From NCBI GenBank assembly GCA_016785225.1, contig JAFBJZ010000449.1, forward strand, positions 248,001 to 312,000: a stretch of DNA of 64,000 nt, read 5' to 3'. The translations under genes and the position numbers were made by a program. Shown here one piece after another: positions 10,701 through 24,112 of the stretch (within the stretch, counting starts at the first letter, position 1; each line of letters opens with the position of its first letter). This DNA is from Psettodes erumei. Lineage: Eukaryota > Chordata > Actinopteri > Pleuronectiformes > Psettodidae. The notes under the pieces were generated by a model that had not been told where the DNA came from, made no database searches, and saw nothing but the letters and a program-made list of their open reading frames with translations.

Positions 10701-13700
10701 AGAGTTTAGGCTTTGCAGGGAAAGACAAAAGATGCGCACAGACGGCGGGACAACAAACAGCGGCTCAGACGCTGATCCGAAAGGCACACATCGTCACACA
10801 TCCAGCGCACCAGCCGGAGCAGCTGTACCCGCAGAGAGCGGGTGGAGAGATAAATGCGTGCTGAAGGCGAGACTAAAGGGGTCATTAAAAGAAGAGAGGT
10901 TGTGACAGAAATGTGTACCCAGGGATTTTCTTTTTTTTAAATTCACTTCTGTGTGTGTGTGTGTGTGTGTGTTTACAGCCACATGCACCCGTGCATGTGT
11001 GCAATTTCCATGCGAGGAGCAGGTTGGCCCTCCTCTTTGATGACTCACACACACAGGCCCAGACGCGCACACTATGTCAGGATTACTTCCGACTGATTAA
11101 CCCCATTCAGCCGACTTTAAAAGATAATCTAATCATACTAAAGGCCAAACAATGGGACAGACTTCACCACTGCCCACACACCTTTTGTTCCCCTAATGAA
11201 GAGGCGGTCGCGGGTGGTGGAGGAGGAGAGAAGGGATAAGGGTGAGTGGGTGGTGGGAAGAAGGGCAGAATTGGAAAAGAAAATGGAAGTGAACTTGAGA
11301 GGGTGAAGAACGGAGCGATAAGAGACAATGAGGAGCGGACAATAAAAGGTGAATTATCATCGGTGGTGTCAAGAGTGAAGACCTGGCAGTTGGGATGGGA
11401 CGCGCCTCTGTAACTTTAGAGAAAAGTAAGAGAGAGGGAATGCTCACAAAGTACTGTTGGGGGGGGTTAAGTTAAGTCAATCACTCTCAAGGATGAGCAC
11501 ATGAAAAATGCAGCGTTTTCCTTATTCCATGAGCAATTACAAAACTTTGCAGGATCCAGAGAATGATGCATTTCATTTAGACTACTTCACTAATTCAGCC
11601 TTGTACTGTAATTTTCCTGTGCAGCAACCCTTGACATATGGGGGAAAAAAAAAAACACACGAGTAAAAATACAAACGCTACCAACAACAGCCTCCCATGG
11701 GGCGAGCTCACACCCTGCTGTTGCCCAGGAAAGCACATTAACATCACCAGCAAACTTTTACTTCCCCCTTCCTGTATCCATCTCCCCCCGGTCTATTATT
11801 AACTACAGTAGCACAATGGCTGAGGGTGACAGGCGGCTGAGAGTAAGACCGCGGTGGTCAGATTAAACGGATCGTTTAGGCGAGGTGAACGCCTCTGTGA
11901 ATATCAATTAGCCAGCAGCTGAATAATTAAGGACAGCCATGTTTTTTAATTAGCCGACTGCCGCAGTTTGAGCTGGGAGTGAGGGTGGAGGAGGAGGAGG
12001 AGGAGGAGAGGAGGATGAAGAGGGATGAAAACAGGTGGATTTTGCTGCGTCAGACCCCCCCCCCGCCCACGGCCTATTCTCTCACTGATTCGCTCCCATG
12101 CACACACTGTTTCTTTCACACCTGCTCCTTCATTTTAAGTGTTCTCCAACACGGGCTCTTTTCTTTAAAAGCTCTCCAATGGACTGAAATAAAAACAACT
12201 CCTATCTGCAGCATGCGGTATATGTACATACTGTGTGTGGGTACGTATGGGACTTTTTATAATAAAAGACATATATATATAGTGGATGATGCAGCTGTAT
12301 TGAAGAGACACAAAAACACAATGAAATAGAGATAATAAAAGAGACTGTCCTCCCAAGAAGAATGACAGTATCAGTCCTTCTGTAAGCACACATACAAAGT
12401 CCTCTAACAGCTGTGGAAGTATAACAAGAGCAAAGCAGGGAGTTTGTGATGTTTCTATAGAGCCGTGCGATGACGAGGTCGGGGCGGATCGAAGAGACTG
12501 AACCTTATCATAGTTAACTGCTGTTCATTTCCCGTTTGAAGCAGTCAGTCAGTGTTGGCTCCTTTTAACCACGACCACGACGGCTCAGTAAACTCAACCA
12601 CGTGGTTGTCGCTGTAACCACGACGACTAAAGTTCCTCTAAGCTTCACAACACGGTCATTTTAAGCCAAACCACAATGTTTCCCTACCCTAACCCATAAA
12701 TAACTTCAATTATTATAATTAATGATAACTTGAATTTCCCTGAATATAACCCACGTGTTGTTGTGTTGAGTACTGAGCGGTTGCTGCCTATGATTTCTGA
12801 GTTTAACCAAAGTGATTTAACTTAGATAGTTTCAGTTTAGAGGCAAAAAAGCGTTTTAGGGTTAGGGTAACCCCCCTGCCTGACAAAGAAAAAACTTTGT
12901 GTGGAAGAAATCAGATTTTTATTGCCACCTATCCCATTCATCATATCATCTTGACTCTGATATGTATTGCAACTGCTTAGGGGGGTTTCCTGACCCCTAC
13001 TTTGAGATCCATTAACTTAAACAACGGGATCTTTTCATGACAGAATTCAATTTACGATGGCTTCACAGCGCGAGCTGCCAGTGGCGTACATTTAGGCTAG
13101 GCTCCACAATATTTCCTTTTGCTTAAGAAGGAAAAAAAAAAATCAGATTAGGGCTATTACTGCAGCAATTCTGTACATATTACATTTTTCATTTCACACC
13201 TCAGTGATGGGGACTGCTGTATTATAGTATAATGAGGTGACTCAGTGTTACACTGTATGCCCGCTACATGCTCTTAAATCATGCTCGATGAAAATAATCT
13301 TGTGAGATGCCATGATCGATGGCGCACAAATCGGATCTCTTCACATTAGCGAACGGCACCTCATCCATAACCTTGGGCTCTTTTGTCTTCCCCCTGCCAC
13401 CGCAGGCTCAGCCCTGATTCACCCTTGTCACAAGTAGCGTCATAATCAATGCTCGCTCACACCGTCCATGTCAGCGCGGCGGCGCGGCGGGTCAGTGCTG
13501 CTCACCGGGGCCCATCTATCACGGACCTCCACGACAGGGTCCTGTGACAAAATAATACCGAAGCCGTGGTTCTCGGGTCCTGCGTGCTCCGGCAGGCATG
13601 GATGGGAGGGGGCGCGGGTCAAAGGGCAGCACAATGTGACCGAGCTCCGGTGTTAATTGGCACGGCGGAGGTGTAGGTGGCTTGTGGGAGGTTAGGGCTG

Positions 13701-16700
13701 GATGGAGGGAAGGGAGGGGAAGTTCACGGGGTAGAGGAGATGAAAGCAAGAGACAGAGCTGGGTCATTGTGTGGATGGAATATGGATGACAAGATAGTTG
13801 GAAGGAGAATTGGGTTTTCTGACAGTTCTTGGGAGAGCTGTCGTATCAAGCTTGGAGGTAACAGAATATTTTAAAAGGGGGCGGTGGTTGCACACACAAT
13901 TTCTTACTTTCTTTTCAAGCCACAGACGAATATATACAAAACTTACACACACCCTCGGCGTTCAGCTTCAGACACACACCCCTCCCACAGATCTTGGCAG
14001 GCGCTGTAACAGCCTCTAAAACCTTTGCAAATCTATCTTTAAAAGCTATCACTGGCAGATCAAATCGAAGTGATGGAGTGTAAAATGATATCACCTAACA
14101 CAGACCTTCCTGGCAGTACCAGGCATTACCCTTAAGAGTCACTAATAAAACATAAAGTCCTGGTAGCGGTGGCTGTAAAACTCCATTGGAAACCGTTCAC
14201 TTTGGCCAGTTAATTAGCATCGTGCGGTTTTACTGAGCGGCAATAACACTTAGGTTCAAGGCACAGTATTACTCTCTGCGGGAGGTGAGGGGGTTATGGG
14301 CGACGTAATCATGTCAGATACAGCCATAGTATGATCAGTTAATAAGCTTAACCTTGACAGATAGCACCAAAGGACGAACACACTGTAAACACTTCTTTAA
14401 ATAATGACCGGTCCAGTAGTGAAAGGATGTTTTTTCAGCTGAGTCACCGAGCCCAAGCTTGTATGGACTGAATGTTAGTGGATGTGCTGGATTAAAAATA
14501 AGTCTTGATTTTAAAACACATGTGAAAGACATGCCATAGTCTGTAGAAATTCTCTCTGTGTTTTTGCCAGCCCCTTTATACGTCCACATGTCCAGATGTG
14601 TCATTACTAACAACATTTGTACACACTGGTCACTTGACTTGCTCTTTGACAAACACCCTGATGGAAAAAGACAGGAATGCCACAGGCTGCAGAGAGAGAA
14701 TTACTCTCCCTGAGGATCCCTTAACACAGTGAGTGATGATGCAACGACCCGCCGGGTCAAAGGGCTGACCCGCCCTGGACAGGGACCGAGGGGCCGCGAC
14801 AGGGACCAAAGGCCAGGAGGTGTAGGTGGTGAGTGTGGGTGTGTCGATGTTTGCGCGTGTCTCTTAACTGCTGGCTATTTAAGGGCAGGTTGAAATGAAG
14901 TGTCCGGGTGCAGCCTGTAGCTCATTGGTTGTGAACGGGGGTCAGAGGGCTTGATCTTAACCAGCTGGCCTTAATGATGCTGAGACAGGGGTGTCATCCC
15001 ACTCACACATTTACATCTCTTTTGCACCTCTCCCAAATTTGTAGAAGTTTTAAAAAAAATATAAATACTCTATAAATACTAATATTTTCGGCAAACTGGT
15101 TAACAGTAATCATTTGCTTATCCAAGATACCCACAGTACCGCGCATCCTTGAAGATGTTCTCAGGATGGAACGGCAGGGAATAACATGGGGAAAAGTAGG
15201 AAAGAAATGATCCCTCAGTGAAAACAAATGGGACATGTGAGCCCACAAACGTAGAAATCCTGGTAGAAACATGAAAAATCACTTTCCTTTCTACTCCCAG
15301 ACACTTCCAGCCCCTCAGCCTTTGTTGGAGACACCACCTCCACCACTCCACTGCCAGCTCCTCCACTGAGGGGCAGCCACAACATCTGCTGGCTCAGGGA
15401 TTGATTAATTGGCTGATCGGGCGCCCGCGGTGTAAACTGATTGATTGATCATCTTGCGGTCGGAGCTGCCTTTATCTAGAGCCCTGGTGAGCGAACCTCT
15501 GGAGGTCCCCAGTCATCTGTCATGTCCAACACACAGGGGGGAAGACGAGGGAGAGATGAAGAGCTGCGGGTTCATTACCAAAACACGGGGGGCATGTGCA
15601 GAGGAAGTCGGGGCCAAGACGGGAACAAGGGGCACGCCGGGAGAACAATGGCAGCATCAGGACAAAGAGGCTGAGGATGAAAGGAACCTCGAGGTTGCTC
15701 TGGTGCTCATACAGAGCGGGACAGATACAGACATGAAGGCAGGAGGGAGGAGTGTGGCCAAGAGCAGGTGCAACGCATATAATAGTGACAAAGAAAACAA
15801 TCAGTGGTAGAAAACACTATTGAAATACTCTCAACTGAGAGACAACATACTGATATAAAAATGACACGAAACAGCGAAAATAAGCAATGTCTTTGGCCTA
15901 TTTCATATGGAAGCAATTTGTACCAGCTATGGTGTGAACTTGCATTTGTTGCTTGTTTTTTTCCAGGGGGCTGTTTTTGTGGACATAAAACCTCAGCTCA
16001 TTTATAATTCCCGACCACATCCCTGTTTAAAAGCCAGCAGCGAGAGTAATGGGATACTAGAGATGAAGGTGGCAGACGAAAACAAGTGTGGAGAATGCTG
16101 GTACACACTCAGTCACACGCATAAAATAAAAAAGGGGGGGGGATTCCTTTGCTTGACGGCAAAGGACACAGCGAATGACCTGCACGCGGAGAGAGGCATA
16201 TTACCTTTGGACAACAGATGTCCCCGGGGAGGAAAGTGAATGAGAGAGAGAGAGAGAGAAAAGGTGGAGCAGGGGAGAGAGTGGAACAACCTATGGCAGA
16301 AAGAAGGTGAGAGGATGGTAGAGGGGAGGACAATGGGAGAAGACATGCAGGGAGCAAAGAGGACAACTTCGGGATATGTCGGCGACATTGGCGAACTCAG
16401 GCTGGGCGCGCCTGGCCCCATCTGTGTGCACGTGCCCGCGGCGCGAGAGGCTTCACCCGGAGCCTGGTGCTCGCGTGCGCCTGACGGGGGCCGCGTTGCG
16501 CGATTATGGCCCGCAGGCGCGCTTTACGTTTCTCAGAGCGTGCGCTCACGCTGTGCATTAATGCATATTCATTCCAGCTGGCAGCAGGTGGTCTCCCCAG
16601 GCGCGGTGAAGCCGGGAGGGGGGTCCACAGTCCACCTTCAACTCCTGCCCATCAAGCCCATGTCAGCGGACGCAGGGTCACCTCTGATTCACTAACCCCC

Positions 16701-19700
16701 TCAGCCAAATACATACAGTAACCCCCCCACACACACACCTTCCTCGGTGCCCTCCATACCCTCTGTTTGCTGTCACTGATGACTAACTTATTAGACTTTT
16801 GCTTAAAGTTTATACTTTTTAATTTAGTTCTAAGTGCTGCTTTCAATTGGTTTGTTCCCCAGTACCTGTTTGTTTTGGAAAACTGCTTTGTGAGTCAATA
16901 CCTCTTTAATATCAATACCTTTTATTCTCTTCCCATTCTCCCGCTGCTTGCGTATCTGGTCCACATTTTCTGCCATTCAAAGCCGTCTCGACTCCCCTCT
17001 CGCCTCCGCTCCCTCTCTACGTATAAGTTCCTTCCATCGCTCAATCGAGACCTCTCCCCTCCAGCGCCATTAGCCGAGCCGACCGTTCACTTCCGCGGCA
17101 CCTCATTAATACCGCTCACCTGTCAGAGCCGAGAGGGAAAACGCAGAAGAAGACCAAGAAACGGGAACGAGCGCAATGGAAAATACCTGTCATATTACAC
17201 ATACTGTACTGAGCACACACACACACACACACACAGTTAATTCAATACACTTGTTTTTCTAACCAGCTTGCCAAATTAAGTTTCAGTGAAGCAGAGTGAA
17301 AGAGTCGGTAAGAAATACAAAGAAAACATCACGAAAGTATTCTCATTAATAACACTGCCTACAAAGAGTTCGTGACTATTAAAGTCTCGGTGTCGGTACA
17401 ACTGATTTTACAGCTTTACCAGTGAAGAAGGGAAAAAGCATCAGACAGTTCAAACCTATCTCAATATTACTGGAAACAATATCCATCTTTTTATGAGCTG
17501 TCAATCCCTTTGTTGCGGTCTCGTCTGTGAGGAGGACTGAGGTAAGTACTCATTTGATCATCCAGGGAGGAGTCAAACTGCTGCCGTTCAAACTGACTCC
17601 ATGGCAAATACCAGGCTCCGCCATCATAATTATAACGGCACCAATGAACAGGAAGTCACAGTCACTGCGTTTGTGCTCCTTCACCTCGAAAACTGTAGAA
17701 TCCCTGTTAAAATCTCTTAAAGCCTGCTCCGATTCAAACCGACTAAAAATGGCTCAGACCTGAAAACGAAATGGAGTGTTCACAAAATGACAGCTCAACC
17801 CTTCTTTGGCTGGAACAACTGTTTAAAATTCACTCTTGCTGCATTCACGGAGATGAAAACTTTCACTTTGATGAATCTTGTGCACAGATCGCTAATTTTC
17901 CAGGTATGCACAGCAGGTACTGGAAGTGTCACTGGGTAATTAGCTGCTGTTTGCACAAGTCAAATCAATTCCTCGCTCAGATAAAGGTAAAAAAAAAAAA
18001 AAGAGAGCTCTAGTCAGCTTTGGAACAAATGAGGATGAACCCATACATAAATACATACACAGCCCAGTGAGGCTGCGGCGCTAAATTGACTGTACAAGCT
18101 CTCTTGTCAGAAAGAAGCTTTCCTGACACCAGTATCCATCCATCAATCGGAGTGCTGCCGTATCCCAGCCTCGCCGCTGGCCGCTCGCGGTGCCAATTAG
18201 CTGACAGGGTGAGGGCCTGGCGCAGAGTGCCAGCCACGGGCCCTGCCAATTACAGCCTGACCTCCCGTCTAACCCTAATGCTGGCATGGTGTGCGGGCAC
18301 CACACCCCGGGCAGAGGTGAGGTATGGCCACCAATACGTAAAGGACGGTCGAACGGACACCCTCCGAGATGAGAGCGCCCGCGAGAGAGAATTACAAAGA
18401 GCTGGGCTGAGTGTGCGGCACACTGTCAGTGTGAGACAGAATCGAAAAGGCAGCGGTGCAGACAGAATATCTGCTCATTTAAGCTGACCTCTTACAGTAC
18501 ACAAACATTTAATTATGCCGCATCCGTGGAGCAAACTCAGATTCGCCCGTCATTCGCACAAACAGTCCCAGAACACAGAACATGGCTCGACCTCAAGAAA
18601 GGCTCTGCATTTCCAAAGAGCTACTTTCAGGAAATGAGGGGGAAGCAGCCGGTTTCATGCTGTCAGTTGGTACTTTTTCAGTGGCTTTAATAAGTCCTGA
18701 CTGTAAACTTGCTAAACTTAATAATATGTAAACCTAATAATACGTCCACAGTGACTGATACATTTCCCCTCCAGGCCTCTTAGTGTCTGCCTGTTAGATC
18801 TATAATCAGAGCTCTGCCCCTGTCAGTCTGATAATGTTGAAGTGCAGCGGTTCCTTTTTTATAATAAAGTTAAAATCCAGTGGAAATATTGTGTCCCGCA
18901 TGTTTGCATTGATGCAACAGTGCAGAGAGATTACTTGTTTCTTCATAAAGTTCCTAACCTTAATAAAAAGGTTTATGGAAGTTGCAAAAAGGAAAGAAAT
19001 TGCTGGGGTTTTTTCAACAGCTGATACTTGATTAATGAACAGTGTTTCTAAAAGGAAACAGGTAGAGGGGCCGTTTGACTGTCAGTACAATGAATTATGC
19101 AAATTTCCCTCAGTTGAAAAGGATTGTTCTTCACAAGCGGGAGAAACAACCTCATTCAGTTTCTCTAACATGCTAAGATCTATGAGATCTTACGGCAGAT
19201 CATCCGACCCCCCCGCGGGGTGAAAGACACCTGAAAATCATTTTTGACTCAAACATACTTATAGATGACTCTCTCGTTTCGTCGGGTCTGGCAGGGGTTA
19301 TTCATACATTCAGAGAACTGCAGTCAGACGCAGGAGCTGAGCAAATCCAAAATATGTAAATCACAGTGTACCACTTCCTCTGTTTATCTCACTCAAAAGT
19401 AAAAGAAATGAGGACCTTTTTCTTCCCCCAATCTACCTTATACACTGTGATGTGGAGAGAAAAAAATAAGTCAAGCAAGTTTTTTTTTTTTTTTTTTTTT
19501 TAAATACCACCAACAGGCACCAATTCAAAACCCAGCAAGTCTCCTTTAATACCGGGGAAATTAAATTGTCGGCCCATTATCAACCAGGTCCAGTCATCTG
19601 TATCTAAAATGCAACCACGCACAACTGAACTACACAAAAAGAGCAAACAAAATAAAAAAAACAGGACATTCGCTGGGGACTGCAATTTTTAGAGGGATGG

Positions 19701-22700
19701 AGGGGAAAGGAGTGGCAGGGCAAGTGGAGGGTGTGTGTGTGTGCATGTGCGTATGTGTGTGTGTTTGTTGGGGTTGCATTAAAAATGTTAAGCTTTACCC
19801 AAAGTCATTTTCAAGCCAGCCAAGCATCAAATGGAACACAGTTTAAGGAAAGAGTAGGTACTGATTTTCTGTGGGTGCTCTGACAGGATGGACATGGTGT
19901 GAGTGCGCGCGTGTGCGTCTGTTTCTGTGTGTGTTTTTAAAGGGAGCAAACAAACACTCTCGGTATATGCCGTATTATCCCTTGCTGTGAAAGCAGCGAT
20001 GGTGGAAAAAAAAAAAATCACAGAACATCACATTAGCGGTCGGCTTGTGCGTGTGTGTGTGTGACAGACAGAGAGGAAGAGATAAGGATGGAGGCAGAGA
20101 GTGAAGCAAAAGCATATATCTTTTTATTTTAAGCTCTAGCATCCAAGTAGCTGTGCGTGCAACATCGAAGAAAAGGGAGAAACAAATGCAAATCAAACCA
20201 ATGCAACCTGATACAACAGCCCTGGAACAAGTCCTACCATCATCAAGTTTCACACAGGTGTCTATTCAACTGTATGGCCGAGCTGCAGTTTATGGTGCTG
20301 ATGAATTGTATTGGACTACACAGGTGTTTCTATGACTTTGTCCACTCCATTTATATCAGTGAGTGTGGGCTCAATAACAGAAACACATCTCCTGTGCAAT
20401 CCAGCTTAATCAGGGGTTATCTTAAAATGTGAGATCTGAGCGTTTTGGACCGGTTGACAACAGCAGACAAAACCATTGCCGCCAGGTAAACCCCACCCCA
20501 GCCACTGTTTGGAGCTGGGAAAGATTGATGACTCTGGGTTTGATTGAAAAGTCTGCCTCGGGAGGTTCGAGCCCGGATCTGGGTGAGAACGCAGTGGCCG
20601 GTGATTGATCGGCGACTGACTCGGCCAGTTTGCCTCCGCGGGGAGTGGAGTGGCTGAAAATCAAAAGAGGGGACGGCTGAAGTCTATGATTTCATTAAAA
20701 CACAGATGTGCCGACTGACAGATGGATGTAGACTGTGAATAAAGAGAGTTGCACGACTCGCTCGACCCACGCGCTCGTACGTCTCTGTCAAAACTCCTCA
20801 TTTGTCAGTACATAAGGACAAGATTATATTTGTAGAGCTCATACATACACCGGTCTTTTCTGCTTTGTCTTCAGCTGTTAGCCACTTAAAAAAAATCATA
20901 TATTCCTAATTGTCGCTGCTGGGTAATTATGAACTAATTGACCTGTTATCTAATTAAGGATTTATTTGAATGTAATGACTGCACTAAGTAACTCCATCTT
21001 GACCACATAAAGCCACCAATCATTTCTCTCTTGCCCACCAGGCTCATTAAATCGCACTCATCAGGAAATTACCCAGAATGAGCGCATGATGAGAAGGCGC
21101 CATCTTCGTTGGGTTGCCGAGCATGTCGAAGATCAAAACAATGCGGTGACGAGTGTCGCGGAAAATTTGCTCTCCGGCGAGCACGCGCACAAATCTCAAA
21201 CATGCCGCCGCGCTTTGAACTCCCGTAAACCCCCTTGTGCACGCAGGTGCGGAGTGGCAGAACACATGCGAGCGCTGACACTGAACACGTTACCGCCAGA
21301 CAACAGAGCCCCAGGAACCCGACAATAATGACAACAACAACAACAACAACAACAACACAAACCCGTGCCTACACTGCTGTGAAGTTTCAATTACTGGTAG
21401 ACTTGCCGGCTGGCTGCGGCCCCCGTCAACCTGACAGGGAGAGGGAGTGAGTGGCGCTGGGACAGGCTGAAGGACAAGCAGTCCCAGCAGGGTGGTGGGA
21501 ACCATCTCGGTCCCTGGATACTCTTGACACTACAACAATTGATATTAAAACAAAAATCCGATGCCTAAATAACAACAACAGATGCCCAAGACTGTTTTTT
21601 TTTTAAATTATGTGAAAAACACTTTGCTTGAAAATAACCTCTGGCTAAATTTAGAGGATGTCAGGTTGACAATATGGAACAATAGTCAGACCATGGGTGT
21701 ATGAGAAAACAGTGAGTACAGGGGACATTCAAGTCAAGTATAGATGTAAAAATGCACCTTTAAAACACACAATTAAAAAACACACACACATGCTGTAAAT
21801 AAGTCCATGGCAAATCAAGGTCAGTAGATTCCTAAAATATACCGAAAAAAAATGTTTTCCGTAAAATGCTATTGTCTATTTTAGTATTTACTCTGGCACG
21901 AATCTGAGCTAGGACACAATAATAACCAGGATCGATAAGCAGAGTCTAAATCAATAACATCTAAACGATACCCAACTCTAGACTAACCCCGTGCCTCGGG
22001 GCGATTCTCCAGAATGGGGGTGTCGGTGTGTAATTGGCGCGGCTGCGGTTGCGGAGGTTACGGCCATTATAGGTGAGCGTGGGGAGGCATAACAGCTCAC
22101 AGCATCGCGCTCGTTGTGCGCGCAGCAGAGGGGGGAACGTATGGGGTCCCGCTGTACACCGTGACCTGTATCTTAATGAGGGGGACAAATCAATACTGCG
22201 CCGCACAAAAGCACAACAACTGCAGCTGCCATAGACAAATGTTTTTTCAGTGGCAATGAACACGGGCTCAGGTCAATTCGCATTCAATTAAAACAGTCTG
22301 AAGTGCAATAAAGTCACTGATGCAACGCTAACATCTAAAGTCTGACTAAATAGTCAATCTTCTTTTCTTGTAGGAAAGCAGTGTTTTTTGTTTTACTTTT
22401 TCATTTTCTACAGATCGTCATATAGTTCAGGATTTCACCCTGTTTCAATACGCCTTTTCTTGCTGCTCACATTTTTTTTATATATAAAAACAGTACTTCG
22501 GGGCAGCCTGGTGACCCTAACTTCCAGTCACTGCAAACCCCTGGTTCAAGTCAGGTTATTGCCTGACATCCGTGTCTCTTTCCCCATGTTTATTCGGCTC
22601 TTTCTTCTGTCTATATTTAACCAGTGAAATAAAAAAACAACAAAATACAGACTGACTGACTGTTGACAGATGCAGTGTTTACCAATGTAGTCAGTGCTCT

Positions 22701-24074
22701 CCCAATTTCTTCTTTTCCCACAATACTGAAAAAAACAAAATCAATGTCATTTCTCTTGACACCAAATCTGCCAGGAGGCTGAGATAAATCCCGCAGTTTT
22801 GAAAACACTCTGGCTTGTTTCAGTAATTTTCAAAAAAAACAAGTCATTTTCTGGAGGGCACAGCAGAGCAGTGTGTATCACTCAAAATCACAAGCTTTTC
22901 TGATTTAACACAAAGTTGGTTTTAAACCAGAGCATATATTTTTGGATTAAACTGGGGAAATTGTGCACCATTATGCAACTCTGGGTTTTTTTTCTATCAG
23001 TATTACTACTATTATTATTATAAATACTATAAGGGTTTAATTACAACAATTTTTTTTGTGTTGTGAGATTTAACAAGCAAGCTAAATACTGTATGAAAGC
23101 AAGGACAAAGAAACTGCCTGAATAGAAATATATGATTTAATCTAATGACCTACATGAGGTGTCAACAGGTTTACTGGGGAAGAGGACTGAACAAATCACC
23201 TGTGAAAGCTTCATCAGCCACGAGATTATGTGCTTAGTACAGCAAACCGCAACCTCTCCCCAGAGCTCGCTCTCTCAATCAACTTATTGACTTCACCGAG
23301 CAATCAGAACCAATTTCACCTTCCAATTACTGATCCTTATGTGCTTTACAACGATGTAAATTTAATTTATTGGGTAAGCTATGGAGTAAGGGTTTTGTAT
23401 TTGATGAGAGGGGAGGGTAAAAGTGGGTCCACACTCATATGCACAGATGTTCGAGTTGAACATCTTGGAAGTTTCACTTTTCTGCTACTTCCTTCTTTCC
23501 TAGCAAAAAGAAATAAACACAAAGACACAGAGGAGCATATAGACAGACTGTTGGAAGAGGGCAGACACACACACACACACAAAAGACCTTAAAAACATCC
23601 TGTTTCATCAAAGATGAGCTTTGCCGTGCGAAGCCGACAATCCCGGAGTTTGACAAACGCAGAGAGAAATGACAATGGGGCGCTGAGAGACGTCTTGGGC
23701 GAGAGGCTGCCTTTCAAGACGGAAAAGTCCATTTCCAGTTGAAAAGGACAGCGACTGTTGTGGAAGCGTCTGACTTGACAATTACATGGAGTGGCAAGAA
23801 GGGGCACTGCGCCTCCACTGATAACCCCGTCGGATTCTATTAAAACTCCGGCACTCCAAAAGAATGCTCAAACGGAAGAAATTATCACACAGACACACAC
23901 ACACACACCTAGACATACAATTTTAAAACAGCAAAGCCCTCTGACAGTGATTACTTCTCTACGAGATGTGGCCTTTAAGGAAAAAGAGACAATCTGGAGG
24001 GAGAAGAAACACAATCAACTCAATTTATGCAGAAAATCTAACTTACAAAGACTGTACAGAATGCTGCATATAGA

Positions 24075-24112
<38 letters not shown>

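Noticed and set aside
16240..16695. 151-codon plus-strand open frame in a GC-rich patch
   Set aside because: Begins in a GA repeat, has no domain or splice support, and lies within the chchd3 intron; GC-rich DNA gives long chance frames.
20564..20574. tRNA B-box-like GGTTCGAGCCC
   Set aside because: No A box or cloverleaf could be formed upstream.
22501..22560. SINE-like segment with GGTTCAAGTC
   Set aside because: Possible relic of a tRNA-derived SINE, but the A box and tail are not recognisable.
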